From Diphasiastrum complanatum (lineage: Eukaryota > Streptophyta > Lycopodiopsida > Lycopodiales > Lycopodiaceae): a DNA stretch of 64,000 bases. The translations under genes were made by a program, and so were the position numbers. Positions within the stretch are counted from its first letter, which is position 1. The number at the start of each line of letters is the position of its first letter. The DNA lies in contig CM055111.1 in NCBI GenBank assembly GCA_029204225.1, positions 31,024,674 through 31,088,673 of the forward strand. Reading direction: 5' to 3'. Of this stretch, positions 10,968 through 22,700 are shown piece after piece. The notes under the pieces were generated by a model. The model ran no database searches, was not told where the DNA came from, and was given only the letters and a program-made list of their open reading frames with translations.

Positions 10968-11075
10968 CACCAAGTGCCCCTATAGTCACGCTATTTTTAA
11001 CTCGGAATTATTTTCTGCCAACACCAAGTGCCCCTATAGTCACGCTATTTTTAACTCGGAATTATTTTCTGCCAA
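10968..11075. repeat. Perfect tandem duplication of 54 bp
   Basis: Copies at 10968-11021 and 11022-11075 (CACCAAGTGCCCCTATAG ... TTTTCTGCCAA) are identical as far as I can read. 54 is a multiple of three, so the + strand frame at 10795-11211 keeps its phase and repeats an 18-residue unit. I do not recognise that frame as a gene. Confidence 0.95.
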
Positions 11076-13211
11076 CAACACCTCGGCGCTCCCCTCTTTC
11101 CTCCTCCCCTGGGGTGTTCGCAGCCTGGGTGTTGGCATAAAAAAACCAAAAAAATTTCCCACCCGTACCCCCCATCAACTTGAAGTTCATCAGCATGTTT
11201 TTCGCGGTTGACAATTGCACACAAGGGACACTTTGTTACAGTTTTAGAGGAGTTTTGCACTTTCGTGGATCTGGAGGAAGCTTTTAAGTCTGTCATGGGA
11301 AGAGAAGGCCTAAGAAAGCCCATCACTGGAAGACCAGACATTCATTTGATCAATCAGTCAAATAGCTGCTATTTGTGGGGATATCAATACCGCAACCGTC
11401 TACAGAAGACCGTTGCTTTTACAAGCCGAATTGGTGGCTTTCCAGCTCGTCTTATCAGTCAAGCAGGTTATTCAAATCATTAACGATTGGTTTCGGTGGG
11501 ATCAACCATAATCTAAAGGCTTATTTCAAGATTGGCCACCCCTCCAATTAGCTACGATCAAAGCAGTCTGTTGCTCCATGCAGTCTTGGAGCCGAAGTTC
11601 TCTTCTAAAACACCGAATAGTGAGAGATTTTTTTGCAGATTTCTGCATAGCCTTAGCATTGACTCTGTCTATTCAGGACCTCAATAAGGTCTGTGAAAGT
11701 CAAATCTAGGCTTCGAAGTACATCTATTGTAAAACAAACAAGATATGAAAGAAACACCAATGCATGCGAAATGCCTCCCCTAGAAATGCTGCTATGTGGC
11801 TAAGTAAAAATGGTCAAGTCTTCATTGATAATCACATAACCCAGCTAGCAGGTAGTAATGAAAAGTTTGAGATTGGGTCTTCCTTGTAGATGCTAATAAT
11901 GAGCTCTAAAATGTGAACCCTCAACAGAGCTGCTCTTAATGGAATGCTTTAAACGCCTTGCACCTATAGAAAGAAGGCAATTTGATGCAGACAGAGTTCA
12001 GGCCATGATCTCAAGACCTAGACAGACTAATGGGGAAATTCATAGTATCAGGAAGCGGATTCTGAATTGCAATTATGAGGGCTATGAGCTTTTAAGCCAG
12101 TAAAAGCATTCCTGGGTGCAATAAACCGATTGGGTCTTTACTGTTTCCACTGTAAAATTGTCTATTTTGCTTTGATTGTTTTAATATAAATAGAATTTTA
12201 TCTCTGTAATCCATAGGAATCTTGTTGCTGGTGATCTTACATGATTTTCTGTTTGTCCATATGGTTCCAGCATCACCATCAATGTGGATGCAGAGAAAGA
12301 GTTGATAAGTCATGAGAAAGAGTTGATAAGTCATGATGGAGTTCCAGCAATTTCACGTGCATTCAGCTTGCAAGATGAGAATCTTTGCCTTAACATTATC
12401 CACGTTTGTGGTTTTATTGCAAATCATCCCACGAGAGATCCTATGTACGTCTTCTAGCTGTTCTCCGTGGATTCCGTTAACTGTACAAATTTGACTTCTG
12501 TGGTTGATTTTTCGTTTATTACAAATATGGGGGAACATCCAGTATCAAGGACAGACCTCCAAGCAGTACACAATTTATTGAATGGAATCATCAAGAACTC
12601 GCCTTCTGCCATCATGAAACGCTGTGCGAAAAGAGCCATTCGACAACTCTTGTTCAAGCATCTCCCATTCACTTGATATGGTTATCTTTAAGGAATTGCA
12701 CTTTCATAGCGTTCTCGAGCTTTTGAAACATTGGCAATTGTATCATGGACCTTATATACAGCCCTAATTACTGGTTGGTTTTGAAGTTCTCCCTTGTGAG
12801 AGTTTCAAGCTCTAGAGTACCACCTACATGTAAAACAGTGCAAAATGTTTTCAATCGGCGATCATTATGTTCAATGTTTACGCCAACATTGTTGAACCAA
12901 TGTTCAGATTGTAGTTGCTGAAAGATTTTTGAGTTTTCCCTAACAATGTTACGTTGCCTCAATTTCTCATCTTACTTTGGTTAGTTCCTCCATCCCCTCA
13001 TCTTCACTAACTATTGGGTCTGGTGGGCATACATGCAGAGGTTGTGGTGCAAACGAGACACCTAGCCCAAGAACGGCGTGGTGTTGGTTTGATGTAGTGG
13101 AGACTAAGGCCTCCTAATGTACTAGTATAACAAATTCAGTCCAAGATTCATCTATAAGAGTTGTGGAGATCAATCATTGTGTTAGACACTTAACATATTC
13201 AATATCACTCT
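11076..13211. other. No gene recognised; short frames and one small repeat
   Basis: The best frames are + strand 11208-11483 (91 codons) and 12467-12676 (69 codons), neither with a known motif. At 12294-12335 a 21-bp unit (AGAAAGAGTTGATAAGTCATG) is present twice in perfect tandem. Codon-like stretches around 12.25-12.68 kb on the + strand might be an exon remnant, but I cannot support a product. Confidence 0.4.
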
Positions 13212-13337
13212 TGTTAATGTGCCACACCTTTAAGAAAAATCTAACTAGTACATTGAGGGCCTATGTGACTACTTTGTTTATATGCCACACCTTTAAGAAA
13301 AATCTAACTAGTAGATTGAGGGCCTATGTGACTTTGG
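13212..13337. repeat. Two tandem copies of a 63-bp unit
   Basis: GCCACACCTTTAAGAAAAAT begins at 13221 and again at 13284, giving a period of 63. The copies run through TTGAGGGCCTATGTGACT with few differences. Confidence 0.9.
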
Positions 13338-13570
13338 CTTGGCCTTACAAAGGCAAGTCTTATGTGTTTGTTTGGTCATCAAAAGTTTGTAAGGTTAGTT
13401 ATTTAATAGGGCAATGTCTCAAATCACATCATCATAGATAATAATAAGAGGAGTTCAAATATATTGGATAGTCATTGACCTACATAAAATTTGAAGGAAT
13501 TGTGATCTAGATGGTTAATTGTGTGATCAATTCTAACACGATAAGGCATGTCCTCCTCAATCAACCAACC

Positions 13571-13603
13571 TGGTGGTGGTGGTGGTGGTGGTGGTGGTGG
13601 TGG

Positions 13604-13692
<89 letters not shown>
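13571..13692. repeat. Compound microsatellite (TGG)12 then (AG)43
   Basis: A (TGG)n run at 13571-13606 passes directly into (AG)n at 13607-13692. The purine strand bias is unbroken apart from the T in each TGG. The Pro/Leu/Ser-only and Trp/Arg/Glu-only frames across it are translation artefacts. Confidence 0.97.
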
Positions 13693-13693
<1 letters not shown>

Positions 13694-14200
13694 ACTTAGT
13701 GCATTTGTACATTGCAAACGTGGGTTGCGATCAAATGTCGATCACCCAGTAGGGGCCTAGTAGTACCAAGTGATCGAATGCCAAATAAGGACTCAAGCAC
13801 GAGACCATAAGGTATTAATGAATCCTTGGTGGGATCCAAAGCCCAAATTACTATGCATAAATAGTCTATAACTCTCCTGCAAAAAGACATTGTCCTCAAT
13901 ATTTGTGCAATGTAAATGTTGATGAGGAGAAAAACAATATTCTTAGAAAATGCAAATGTTGAAGATGTTAGAAAATATGTGTGTCAAAGGAACCATGGAC
14001 TACACATATGATAATTCACCGAATTCTGTCTTAAATTAGAAGCTACAAAAATGAGAAATATGCTTGTTGACCATGGATCCATGGATCACACAATAATGTG
14101 AATGGACCAAAAGAACCAAAAATATACAACATTATGGAGAACTTTGCTATACTAAGATGGACCAAGAAGGCCACCTGAAGGCATCAATATGTGAAGCATA
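13693..14200. other. No gene recognised
   Basis: About 500 bases of AT-rich sequence between the microsatellite and the copia element. No long frame, no LTR end and no primer or polypurine signal that I can support. Confidence 0.5.
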
Positions 14201-14640
14201 TTAATGCATGTATACAAGGTGCTGCTGCTTACTCTTCAATTCGTATCCCTCTGGCTGTGACATATAAACTTCCTCTTCAATGGTTCCGTTGTGGAAAGTA
14301 GTTTGGACATCCATTTGATGGACTTCAAGATCTGCTGCAGCAGCAAAGGAGAGGAGTAGTCGGGTTGAATCATGTTTGACAACTGGGCTGAAGGTTTTGG
14401 AATAAACCAGATCTGGAATCTGGGAATAGCCTTTGGCAACTAGCCTGGCCTTGTAGCGATTTAGCCTTCTTTCAGCATCATACTTCACCTTGAATATCCA
14501 TTTGCATAGAATTAGATTTTGATCCTTTGGCAGCTCCATTACTTTCCACGTTTGATTCTCTATCAGAGAATCGAATTTGGTGTCCATCCCTGCTTTCTAC
14601 TGGTCAGCATCAGGTGTAGACATTTCCTCTGAAACAGTGG
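14201..14640 (-). pseudogene. pol: Copia reverse transcriptase, N-terminal part
   Basis: The frame holds the opening RT blocks: [56 protein letters not shown] and MDVQTTFHNGTIEEEVYMSQPEGY. The usual AFL in that last block has become TTF. The catalytic YVDD and everything after it are missing: the similarity ends near 14215. A stop just upstream (near 14600) separates it from the linker. Inactive by truncation. Confidence 0.88.
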
Positions 14641-14699
14641 TTGGTTCCTGATCAAAGTAGCAGACTGTATCATCCATCAATCGGGATGGAGGTTGTTTG

Positions 14700-15490
14700 G
14701 ATCGGTTCGACCTTCTGGGTTGAACTTTGACCCTCTAATGTGATTCGACCTGTTGAGATTCTGACTCATTGTCGGAGTCAGTGTCGATTTTCTACAATTG
14801 AATCCTTGGATTAGAATTTGGTTGTTTGATCTTTGGGTCGGATTTTTCCTCAGCTTTTCCCTTGTGGTCGATAAACTGGTCTTCCACAAAAATGACATCT
14901 CTGCTCGTGAATGTTTTCTGGGTGTCCAAATTGTAGAGCTTGTATGCCTTGTGGTCTGGGGAATAGCTGATGAAAATCGTTTTTCTGCTTTCATCATCCA
15001 GCTTCTTCCTTTCATCTTCGGGATCTAAGTATAAGCTATGCATCCAAACACTCGAATATTTTTGAGTGATGATTTCGATCATTTTGACACCTCATAAGGT
15101 GTCTTGCCATTCAGGGCCTTTGGAATGGATCGATTTTAAAGATAGGCTACTATAGTAATAACTTCTGTCCAGAATTTCTTTGGAAGAGAGGCATGGGCCA
15201 GCATGCTCTTGGCACTTTCGACGAGTGTCCGATTCTTCCTTTCAGCTACACCATTGGACTGAGGTAAGTTGCTCGTTGTGTATTGTTGATGTATTATGTT
15301 GGCCTTGCAGAACTCCTTGAATCTATGGAGATCAACTCTCCCCATCAGAGAGCTTTGATATTCCTCTGGGTCAGATTCTCAGCATACGCCTTGAACTCCT
15401 TGAAGAACTTAAAAGTATCGAATTTGTTCTTCAGAAACTAAGTGGCAGTCCTTTGAGAGAAGTCGTCGAAGCTCCCCCTGTGGAAGCAGT
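14700..15490 (-). pseudogene. pol: Copia integrase, C-terminal half, in two frames
   Basis: At 15345-15136 the frame shows [25 protein letters not shown] with the last catalytic Glu in NGVAERKNR. After a frame change at about 15130 it continues at 15082-14792: VWMHSLYLDPEDERKKLDDES, SYSPDHKAYKLYNL and SRDVIFVEDQF, the conserved C-terminal GKI/LVGY-type region. Here the usual FVGY is FISY. The proline-rich linker toward RT is frameshifted. The segment with the first two catalytic Asp residues (about 15350-15490) is badly decayed. Confidence 0.85.
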
Positions 15491-16120
15491 CTACATCGGG
15501 CCACAAATGTCATTGTGTACAAAATCTAGCAAACCTCTAGAAGTATGAACTGAATCAGAAATGAATGGACTTCTAGCATGCTTGTTGATAATACAGCTTT
15601 TACATGGAGAATTTGATCTGCTAATTGAAGGCAGATCTTGTACTAAATTCTGATTTGACATTTGATGAATACTATTGAAATTGAGATGGCCTAATCTGAA
15701 ATGCCAAAGCATATTGATTGATTCAGAAGTGGAAGTATGAAGAGCTTGACTATTATAAGAATAGCAATGGCTGAGTTTGTAAAGGTAGCTACTTCTTCTC
15801 CCAAAAGCTAGAACTTTACAGGATTTGTCAAGAATGGTGCAACCATCTGTATCAAATTCGACCCTCCGACCTGAATCAGTGATTCTGTTAACTAAGAGCA
15901 TATTTTTGGTCAGATTTGGAACGTGGAGAACGTTGGAAAGCAACTTGACTTCACCCTTTTGAAATTCGACTATGACTGTTCCTTCACCCTCAAAGGAATG
16001 AGATGAGTTGTCTCCTAGTTACATAAATCAAGAGTGGGTGAATGACTTGTAGTCTTTGAACCAGTCGCGATGGCGAGTCATATGTTGAGTTACTCCAAAG
16101 TCTACATACAAGAATCGATA
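15470..16120 (-). pseudogene. pol: Copia protease and pre-integrase remnant
   Basis: From 15943 the frame reads NVLHVPNLTKNMLLVNRI, then LWHFRLGHLNFNSIHQM and CKSCIINKHARSPF (the HHCC-type finger), ending with LLDFVHNDICGPM, where the first integrase catalytic Asp lies. Upstream, around 16090, the protease site is recognisable only in another frame as a DFG-type variant (DFGVTQHMT) in place of DSG, with a stop after it. The order matches copia Pol; the decay shows it is old. Confidence 0.82.
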
Positions 16121-16229
16121 TCCTGTTGTTCTTCCATTTTGGTCATGAAAGTTGCTTCATCTTCCTCCTGTTGTTGGATCGAGTGACTGGTTGTAGCAAA
16201 ATTGCCTGTTGTTGGAATTGTTTTTTCTT

Positions 16230-17024
16230 TTCGTTGTTGTACTTCAAAGTTCGGCAGTCCTTGATTTCTTGGCCAGTCCTCTTACAGTATCTGCAGAATA
16301 GTTTCTACACTGGTTGGAATGATGAAGACTTTGAATTCGATCCTGGACCAGAATTCAATCCAGAATGCATGTTGCTCTTCTTGTCAGAATAAGTTGACTT
16401 TGTAGATCTCTTGGATCTAAACTTATGATTTTTCGAATATAGAGTCTGAGGATCCAATCCTAAGCCTGAGGAGGATGCAGGTCTTCTGATCTCTTCTTGT
16501 AGAAGCATTGAAATTACTCTTGAAAGAGTGGGATGCTCATGGGTCGATATTGCCATGACCCAATTTTCATAGGCTTCAGGTAGACTCAAAAATAGAGTCA
16601 TAACATCTTCGATGACTGAGCCAGTTGTAGTCATTTGCTCCATAAGGTTTTCGAAAGTGTTGAAATGACTCGAAACACTATCTACATCAAACATTCTCAG
16701 GGTGAAAAATTTCTTCGTCAAGTGGAGTTTGGAGGTGACGTACCTGATATCATAGAGAGTGGATGTCCCATGCATTCTTAGCAGTCTAAGTAGCACGTAT
16801 GTGACTGATTTGGGTGTCCTTGATGTTGACAGTGATCATGGCAAAAGCCTTGCCATCTCTCAGTCTCCATTTGGTGATCATCACCTTCTGGTTTGAGTTT
16901 TTGTGCCATCAACGATGTCCCACAGTTCTTTAATTAGTAGTATGACCTTCATCTTGAACTTCCAGAGATGATAGTTATCTCCATCGAGTTTGTCGATTAG
17001 AGAAGAACTAGAAGACGGATTCAT
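16230..17024 (-). pseudogene. gag: Copia Gag remnant
   Basis: A likely start at 17024 gives MNPSSSSSLIDKLDGDNYHLWKF, the typical copia Gag opening. Stops interrupt it near 16890-16800. From 16796 the frame is open through LHLTKKFFTLRM, FNTFENLMEQM, LFLSLPEAYENWV and a Ser-rich spacer. The knuckle region near 16290-16240 reads RYCKRTGQEIKDC: the usual GH is GQ, so the zinc site has lost its histidine. The fragment is non-functional. Confidence 0.82.
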
Positions 17025-17145
17025 TCTGGTTGAGCAAGATCGTTGGTAGAAACAATGATTTGTTGGTTGTGTGCTTGCTAGAACGATGTCTTGATAGAAA
17101 CAAGATTGATAGTCTGCAGTAGATATGCAGATTACTGAAGTGCCC

Positions 17146-17157
17146 GCTCAAATACCA
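17146..17157 (-). promoter_or_regulatory. Degenerate primer-binding site
   Basis: The minus strand reads TGGTATTTGAGC directly next to the LTR start (TG at 17158). It differs at two bases from TGGTATCAGAGC, which pairs with the 3' end of plant initiator Met-tRNA. Confidence 0.75.
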
Positions 17158-17560
17158 TGTCATAAAATGACGAGAATGGTAGTGGAAGCTTGAGCGAGCG
17201 TGGGTGATGGATCAGAAGCGCCACAATTTACAACAGAATAACCAAGATAAATGATTCAAATACAAAAGCACAATAGAATGATACAATAGCGAGACATAAA
17301 TTGTTCTCTTTTTATTAATATCAACAATGAGTACAATGGCTTGAAGTGATAACTTCAGCTTGAACGTTGAGCATAATAACGCTGGCTACAGGAAAAGCTC
17401 AATTAGTTTGATCTCTTAATTACTGATCAGCCTAAAGACTAATATATTACAAGTGTATTCTACTTGCTAAAAAATATCATACAAGCATTAAATGCTACCT
17501 GCCAAATTTATTAAAACTGCCTTGTATCTGTGATTGTATGTACAAAGTAGGTAACTACCA

Positions 17561-17834
17561 TTGGGATATTTTACATGTTGGACAAGTCCAGATAGTTTTA
17601 GGTTTGATGAAGTTGGTTTGTCTCTGGAGCACAAAATCTAAAGTGCAAAAATCCTGAAGGTGCTTCAAAAAATGTGAAGTTGCAAAAATGTTAAGGTGGG
17701 AAAAGTGTGAAGGTGCAAAAAATGCGAAGGTCCAACAAAATGTAGTCGGACTTGGGCAGTTTTTTAGGATGCTCATTATGTGAATGTTTTTAAGGTTGAG
17801 CATTAAAATTTAAAACATTGACCAACTTAATTGG
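17561..17834. repeat. Decayed LTR-like stretch related to 47040-47196
   Basis: Shares AAAAAATGCGAAGGTC, 'GGATGCT(C/T)ATTA' and 'TTTAAGG(T/C)TGAGCAT' in the same order with the 3' LTR end at 47100-47190. Probably the remains of an LTR of that family. The Phe/Pro-rich minus-strand frame here is not a gene. Confidence 0.55.
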
Positions 17835-18440
17835 GCATCCATATCATGTAAGAATATGCTCGTATAAGAAGCATGTCATGGTTTTGGCATTGGCTTCCTT
17901 TTCTGCTTTAGCTTCAACCCACTTGGTAAGATAGTCTGTGGCTACTATAATGTATCGTGCTTGTGAATAATAATGAGCAGCTGGACGTATCAAGCCTACA
18001 AAGTCGATTCTCCACTTTTCAAATGAGCTCTGGGCAATGATAGGTTGCAAGGGCATCTTATCAAGTTCTGCTGCTGGTTTTCGAAAGAGTTGACAAACAT
18101 CGCAAGACTTGGTGAATTGATAAACATCCTTCTAAATGGTTGGCCACCAAAATCCAATCTGGAGTACCTTTTTGGCAGTTAACTCAGCCGCAAAATGTCC
18201 TCCTCCCACATCTTCGTGAGTGAGCTGAGTGATTGTGTTGATCTCGTGTGTAAAACACATCTACATAAAACTTGTTCTAACTCTATAGGGAGCATATTTC
18301 AAAATCAATTTATGATGCTATCTCTGTTGGTGGTCGGCCTGTTGTAAGAGGTATTTGGTAATAGATGATCTGCTAGATAGTATTGCTTTCCTTTTTGCAC
18401 TACAATCCGGAATTGAAATTCCTGCAATAGCAACAATCAT
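17835..18440 (-). pseudogene. pol: Gypsy (Tat/Athila-like) integrase fragment
   Basis: Minus strand: a zinc finger region with HEDVGGGHFAAE, a FWWPTI block followed by a stop, and a Cys pair CDVCQLF. After this an open stretch carries FEKWRIDFVGLI (first catalytic Asp), YIIVATDYLTKWVEAKAE and a truncated end at about 17840. The FEKWGIDFVGP and KWVEA wording is typical of Tat/Athila gypsy integrases. The second Asp and the Glu are missing. A small piece of the same kind is at 51935-52300. Confidence 0.82.
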
Positions 18441-18495
18441 TGTTGTGTCGTCTTTGTAGTATAGGGAGCGGCAACCTCGCCGTCACTTGCATAGC

Positions 18496-18914
<419 letters not shown>

Positions 18915-19776
18915 TGATAAATTTTACAGTTTTTAGGACAATAATGATTGTACTTTACAATCATAGAGAGTTATTGGTTGCTTAATCAATGAATCTATCA
19001 AGTTCTACACATTAGATCTTGATCTAGATTCACTACACTTGGATTTAAGCAAGAGCAATGGATCAACACATCATTTTTTAGTGAGAGCGGCTTCACACGT
19101 GTGGAGTACTGTCCACTGTACGGCCTGCACCTGAAACAACAAGTACAATGATACTAGATAGCAATCATGCATAAAAATCACAAGACAAATGACTAGAAAT
19201 CTCACAAAAGTGTAGAGTGCAAAAGTCTCATCAATTTTCTTAGCAAAATGATGATCCTTTTATGGATCAAGTACATCCATGAGTCTGGTACAGTCCAGCA
19301 GGCCTTCACACGTGTGAAGAGTGCCACATCACTCATATCTATCCATTTGATCCATCCTTGATCCTTATCCAATAGTTGACCTTCTAGAATATGACTAAAA
19401 TCCAAAAAGCTAGTCTCCTAGAATATAGGAATATTCCCTACAAAATAGGATCTAAGGAAAATGGTCAACTCTTATCTTCTAGTACTCTATACACACATGT
19501 GAACATCCACTTGCCATGTGGGAGCATTTACTCATGCACATGCAAGGAAAAGCTAATTTGTAGGTGACTAGTCAACTTGACTAAAAACTAGCCATTTCAT
19601 GTTCACACTAACTAGAATGATACAAAATCAATTTGGATATATACAAACATGAAAAGTACATCCTTTCACACATGGGAACATGCTCCACACGTGTGAAATC
19701 ATATCATCAACATATTCTAATGTTTGATCAATATTTACATGAACCAATGTCAAGTGAGAAGTGACAATTTTCAACA
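18915..19776 (-). repeat. 3' LTR of copia copy 1
   Basis: Starts TGATAAATTTTACAG and ends TTTTCAACA on the + strand. It carries CACGTG cores at 19096-19101, 19309-19314 (within the palindrome TTCACACGTGTGAA) and 19688-19693, plus near-matches (CACATG). Confidence 0.95.
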
Positions 19777-19790
19777 CTCCTCCTCACTTC
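19777..19790 (-). promoter_or_regulatory. Polypurine tract of copy 1
   Basis: The minus strand reads AAGTGAGGAGGAG immediately before the LTR TGTTGAAAATTG. It primes plus-strand DNA synthesis. It overlaps the region just after the stop codon of the polyprotein. The same tract is at 29469-29482 in copy 2. Confidence 0.9.
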
Positions 19791-22700
19791 TAACTTGGCA
19801 AATCTAGTGTACATCTATCTACAATTCCAAGAGCATATCTTAACTTAAAAAATGGATCTTTGGACAATGGTTTGGTTAAGATATCAGCTATGCATTCGGA
19901 TGATGGTACATGATGTAGTTGCACTTCCTTGGATTGTACCTTCTCCCTCACAAAGTGGTGAGCTATCTCAATATGCTTTGTTCTAGCATGGAAGATAGGA
20001 TTTGAAGCAATTTGTTGAGAAGCTTGATTGTCACAAAATATGTAAGGGATCTCCTCGGCCTCTAGCACATGTAGTTCCATCAAGAGTCTTCTTAGCCATA
20101 AGAGCTCTTTGGTTGTTGAAGTCAATGCCTTGTACTCGGCTTCACAAGAAGATAGTGAGATTGTATCTTGCTTTTTGGAAAGCCAAGATATCACTCCTCC
20201 ACAAAGAAATGTTGCAAATGCACTAATGGACTTCCTATCCATCTTGTCACCTGCAAAATCTGAATCCGAGTAGGCTCTCAAGTGCAAGTTAGATCCTTCA
20301 TAAAGTATACCAAAAAATCTAGTACTAGAAACATATCTAAGTACTCTCTTGGCACTTTTCCAATGATGAATTAAAGGAGCTTGCATACTTTGACTCAACT
20401 TGCTTACACAAAAACTTAAGTCAGGTCTAGTGATGGTTAAATAGATTAGAGAGCCTATAAGCTTCCTAAAGAGAGTGATGTCCTCAAAGGATGCTTCATC
20501 ACCTTCATTAGTTGCTTTCACAACATGCTCCATAGGGGTGTCAATCCCCTTACAATCTTTCATACCAAATCTTTCAAGAATGGAAGTAGCATACTTAGAT
20601 TGACTTATGAAAGTACAATTGCTACTTCTAGACACTTCTATCCCAAGTATAAACTTTAGGAAGCCTAGATCTACCATCTTGAACTCACTAGATAAGTCAA
20701 CTTTTACTTTGCCTATGCCATCATCATCAATTCCTGTCATAATGATGTCATCAACATAAAGAACCAAAATGATGATCTTTCCTTCATTGCATTTGAAATA
20801 TAAAGAAGGTTCATAAGCACTTAGTACAAAGCCAAGGGAATAGAGAAAATCATGCAACCTAGAGTACCAAGCTCTAGGTGCTTGCTTCAAGCCATATAGG
20901 CTCTTCCTTAAGTAGCACACCTTTTGCTCCTCACCAATCTTGATGAAGCCCTCGGGTTGCATCATGTAGATTTCCTCTTCTAAGAAGCCATTCAAGAAGG
21001 CATTTGTCACATCCATTTGGTAGAGATCCCATTTGAACAAAGTAGCAATGCAAATGATTAATCTAATAGTTACAAGCTTAGCTACAGGTGCAAATGTTTC
21101 TTCATAATCCAATCCTTTTATTTGAAGAAATCCCTTAGCAACAAGCCTAGCTTTGTATTTACTAATAGATCCATCTTGATTGTACTTAATTCTATAAATC
21201 CACTTACATGCAAGTGGTTTCTTTCCTCTTGGAAGATTTACAAGATTCCAAGTATGATTTTCTTCTAATGCATCATACTCTACTTGCATTGCATCTCTCC
21301 AAACTTTAGATTTACATGCTTCTTCAAAAGATGATGGTTCTTCAATCAATGTAGCTAAAAAAGAGTAAGAGGTAGAAGATGTAGAGCCTTCCTTTTGCTT
21401 TCCCTTGTCCACATAGGTAAGCCTTGAGGGCTCGGCCTTGCTCCTTGATGATCTTCTTGGCCCCTTTTGACTTGGATCCAAATCTCCATCCTCGGGTTTG
21501 TCATGATCCTCCTCGGGTTTGTCAAGATCCTCCTCGGATTTGTCAAGATCTTCAATGCACAATGGGTTAGATCCATTTGACAAGCTCTTAGCAAATTGTG
21601 ACTCATCAAAAAGTACATCCTTGCTTACCTTTACTTTCTTGGATGTAGGATCATATATCCTATATCCCTTGCTATTTTCTCCATAGCCAACAAAGATTCC
21701 TTTGAAGGAGGTAGCATCTTCTTTCCTTCTAGTCTCCAAAGGAATGTGTACATAACAAGTACATCCAAAGATCTTAAAATATTTTACATTGGGTTTCTTA
21801 TCAAACAAGGCTTGATAAGGTGAGATCCCATCTATAGCACTACTAGGAAGTCTATTACACAAATAATTAGCACATGTTATGGCTTCTCCCCAAAATGAGA
21901 TGGGAAGTGATGCATCAAGCCTCAAGGACTTTGCACACTCACATAGACTCCTATTTTTCCTCTCGGCCACCCCATTTTGTTGAGGGGTGTAGGAACAAGT
22001 GTATTGTAACTTAATACCATTGATCTCACAAAAGTCTTTCATTTTATTGGAGGTGTACTCTCCTCCATTATCACATCTTAGTGCTTTGATAGAAGTACTA
22101 AGTTGTTTCTCTACTAGAGACTTGAACTTAATGAAAGCTTCATAAACAAGATTTTTCTTTGATAGTAACTCAATCCATGTGAATCTAGTACAATCATCTA
22201 TAAAAGTTACATACATCAAGGCACCTCCATTACTTGCATGTGAAAAACTATGTACATCAAAATGTATGAGATCCAAGGGAGAGAGAGATCTTGATGAAGA
22301 TTTCTTGTAAGAAGATTTGTGTGACTTTGCAAGGCCACATGCCTCACACATTTTTCCACACTTCTTGAAAGCTCTTGGTAGGCCGAGAGCTAGTTCCTTG
22401 CTTGCCATTGACTCCATAGATTGAAGATTAGGATGGCCTAATCTCTTATGCCAAAGCTCCACTTGAGTTAGCTCCTCCCTAGCCAAGTTCACACTTTCAC
22501 TTGCAACATTAGCATCCAACTTGAAAAGTCTACCTTGCTTAATGCCACTAGCTATGCACTTATCATTTTTCAAGATGGAACAAACTCCATTCTTGAAATG
22601 TACATCTAGTCCATTGTCCATTAATTGTCCTACACTAAGCAAGTTTCTTGAAATGGTAGGAACATACAAAACATTATCTAGATCTATCCTTTTAGATGTG

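Larger units (their letters stand above)
14201..17560 (-). mobile_element. Decayed copia element with 5' LTR
   Basis: Minus strand, right to left: LTR from 17158 (TGTCATAAAATGACG on the + strand), a degenerate primer site, Gag, protease, pre-integrase, integrase, and the first part of RT ending at about 14201. The second half of RT, RNase H and the 3' LTR are gone. A sister fragment of the same family lies at 48665-49053. The outer LTR border near 17560 is a guess. Confidence 0.8.

Noticed and set aside
13472..13760. Frames of polyproline/poly(Leu-Ser) and polytryptophan/poly(Arg-Glu)
   Set aside because: Translations of the (TGG)n-(AG)n microsatellite; no coding evidence on either side.
19202..19405. 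67-codon minus-strand frame repeated in all four LTRs (also 24653, 28894, 34321)
   Set aside because: Conserved only because the LTRs are copies of one sequence; no start context or domain, and LTRs are not expected to encode protein.
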